From positions 257,533 to 321,532 of the forward strand of contig MPNW01000013.1 in assembly GCA_011800805.1 (NCBI GenBank): DNA of 64,000 nucleotides, in the 5' to 3' direction. A model generated the notes under the pieces. It had not been told where the DNA came from. It worked only from the letters and a program-made list of their open reading frames with translations, and searched no databases. This document shows positions 62,701 to 64,000 of the stretch, one piece after another. The position numbers and the translations under genes are program-made. The stretch comes from Hirudo medicinalis. Its lineage: Eukaryota > Annelida > Clitellata > Hirudinida > Hirudinidae. Numbering within the stretch: the first letter of the stretch is position 1; each line of letters opens with the position of its first letter.

Positions 62701-63982
62701 CCTTAAGCTGAGCCTTGAGATCACTGAGTTCAAGTTCAAGATCAGCTTTGCAAGAGGTCAGCATTTCCAAATGATTTGACAATCCCTTGGATTCTTTCTC
62801 AAATGAATTCCTTTTGCACAATAAATAAATTAAATATTTATCTCATATTAAATGATGCTAAATTGATTTGAAGTCATTTCAATGGCTGTAATATCAACAT
62901 TGTTTGTGATGATTCAACTGACAACCTGGCTTTATTAAGAGTTGTTTTAGCCATCTTAAGATCACTCTCCAGTAGAGAAATTGTATTTTCTTGTTGGCAA
63001 CACTTGCTTTCCAATTCTTTCTTCAACTTTCCAAATGAGTTCTGAATATTCATGACATCCTTCTGCTGTGCTGAAATTTTTTCAAGAAGCTTCGTCCTAT
63101 CTGCTTCATTGTTATTTATAAGCTGTTTGAAATCACATTTAATCCAATTAGTAATTAATCTTAATTTAAGCACAAATCATTTACATTCAATTCTCACCTC
63201 TTGTTTCTCATTCTCAGCCACTAACAGCTGTTGTTCTTTAATGTGTTTTATGGCACTAACTTCCTCCTTCATCTTCTCTTTCTCTCTCTCAAACTTTGTC
63301 AGAATTTCAGTTTTTTCCTCTGAAAACCTCTTGCAGAGATCAGCGTAATCTCTTTCAAAGTGCTCCCTCATTTGATCCTGAAGCAGCATTCAATTTGTAT
63401 AAACCTAACTTTTCTAATTAAATAACCAGTCATGTACTAAAATACAAATTAGAGAATCCATCTGACCTTTTCCTGAGACATTTTATCAATATTTCCATCC
63501 ATTGTTGACTTCAATTGTCTTGTCATCTCCTGATAAGCTGCCTCTTTCTCATAAAGTCTTTCCTCCATTAAGTTTTTCAACGAATCATTCTTCTCCATCG
63601 ACACATCAACTTCTTGAGTAAGTCTTGCCACCTCATCTGAAATTTCAAATCATTTGTTGTGCATCATTGTTGTGCAGGTATCTAAGCTTTATTCATATTA
63701 ATTTATTACTTTCAAATGAAACTCAAAAATACTATAAAATGCATGAAAATATTTGTACGATAACATTCAAATGATATGTTTGTTGTCATTTGACCCGATT
63801 TATTAATTTAATCAGCATAAATTACTGAATGAGTTACCATTCAAATTCTCTATTTTTAGCTCTAATTCATGGTTAATTCCCTCCAGCCTTGAAGCTTTTT
63901 CTTCCAGGCCCAAGAGCTCAGAATTCAATTCATCACATTGCATCTCTGAACGTTCTTTATCCAGCTTCAAATTGATTGCTTC
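56780..63982 (-). CDS. CROCC: Rootletin (ciliary rootlet coiled-coil protein), C-terminal part
   Basis: Nineteen exons read downwards: 63838-63982, 63467-63636, 63198-63377, 62926-63122, 62635-62810, 62377-62562, 62063-62307, 61336-61732, 61062-61219, 60559-60679, 60322-60485, 59178-59357, 58977-59117, 58774-58913, 58365-58494, 58100-58300, 57470-57618, 57204-57345, 56780-57073; about 1171 residues, phases continuous, with the 5' part beyond the window. Nearly all is heptad coiled coil. Diagnostic matches to vertebrate rootletin: VNSLQERLAQLHRTLACSEQ, DRRTLQETLENSR, LKKDKTSLKRSLNK, and the mid-protein hinge rich in Arg/Ser (SHSFSRKG, RSHSPGRLDLSDVDVEDVKL). The last exon is a basic Ser-rich tail ending SFRSSSRK. 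Rootletin polymerises into the striated ciliary rootlet and links centrioles. The intron at 59358-60321 needs no additional exon by phase. Confidence 0.93.
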
Positions 63983-64000
63983 CTGAAAGATTTTTCACAC

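Overview
This is a eukaryotic nuclear window: AT-rich, intron-dense, with no operons, conserved metazoan genes cut into 50-250 bp exons, and trinucleotide microsatellites (GAT/GAC, CAT/CGT, AAT, ATT) inside many short introns. The gene set (ciliary rootletin, BCR, CLIP-170, RASEF-type Rab, Rab32/38, SLC6) indicates an animal. An invertebrate, perhaps a spiralian such as an annelid or leech, is my inference and is not proven. Gene models were built by hand from splice sites and reading-phase continuity, so exon ends may be off by 1-2 bases.

Layout: (1) 1-4652 (+), 3' part of a RASEF/CRACR2A-type large Rab GTPase (coiled coil plus Rab domain). (2) 6307-8750 (-), complete ACBD4/5-like acyl-CoA-binding protein with a FFAT-like motif and C-terminal anchor. 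(3) 9294-10690 (-), decayed LTR retrotransposon with one LTR-like end. (4) 11473-13661 (+), secreted protein with NHL/beta-propeller-like strands, not recognised further. (5) 15812-18503 (+), Rab32/38 GTPase. (6) 19999-24493 (+), SLC6 sodium:neurotransmitter symporter present only through TM5, followed by a LINE fragment. (7) 26247-26931 (+), small tail-anchored protein with an MSP/VAP-like domain. (8) 29967-32524 (-), mitochondrial 2-oxoglutarate/malate carrier SLC25A11. (9) 33207-42372 (+), CLIP-170 with two CAP-Gly domains, coiled coil and two zinc knuckles. (10) 44951-55587 (+), complete BCR-type DH-PH-C2-RhoGAP protein in 25 exons, with a LINE fragment in its last intron. (11) 56780-63982 (-), C-terminal ~1170 residues of rootletin, continuing past the right edge.

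The genes are individually transcribed and not a pathway. Themes do recur: membrane contact and trafficking (ACBD5 with a VAP-binding motif, an MSP-domain protein, two Rabs) and cytoskeleton (CLIP-170, BCR, rootletin). SLC25A11 and CLIP-170 are head-to-head and may share a promoter region. RASEF and ACBD5 converge. The most unusual features are a stopless, in-frame 132 bp microsatellite intron inside the Rab switch II codons, the half-length SLC6 gene, LINE 3' ends that abut microsatellites, and a 29 bp satellite open in all three forward frames. I found no CRISPR, rRNA or convincing tRNA gene.
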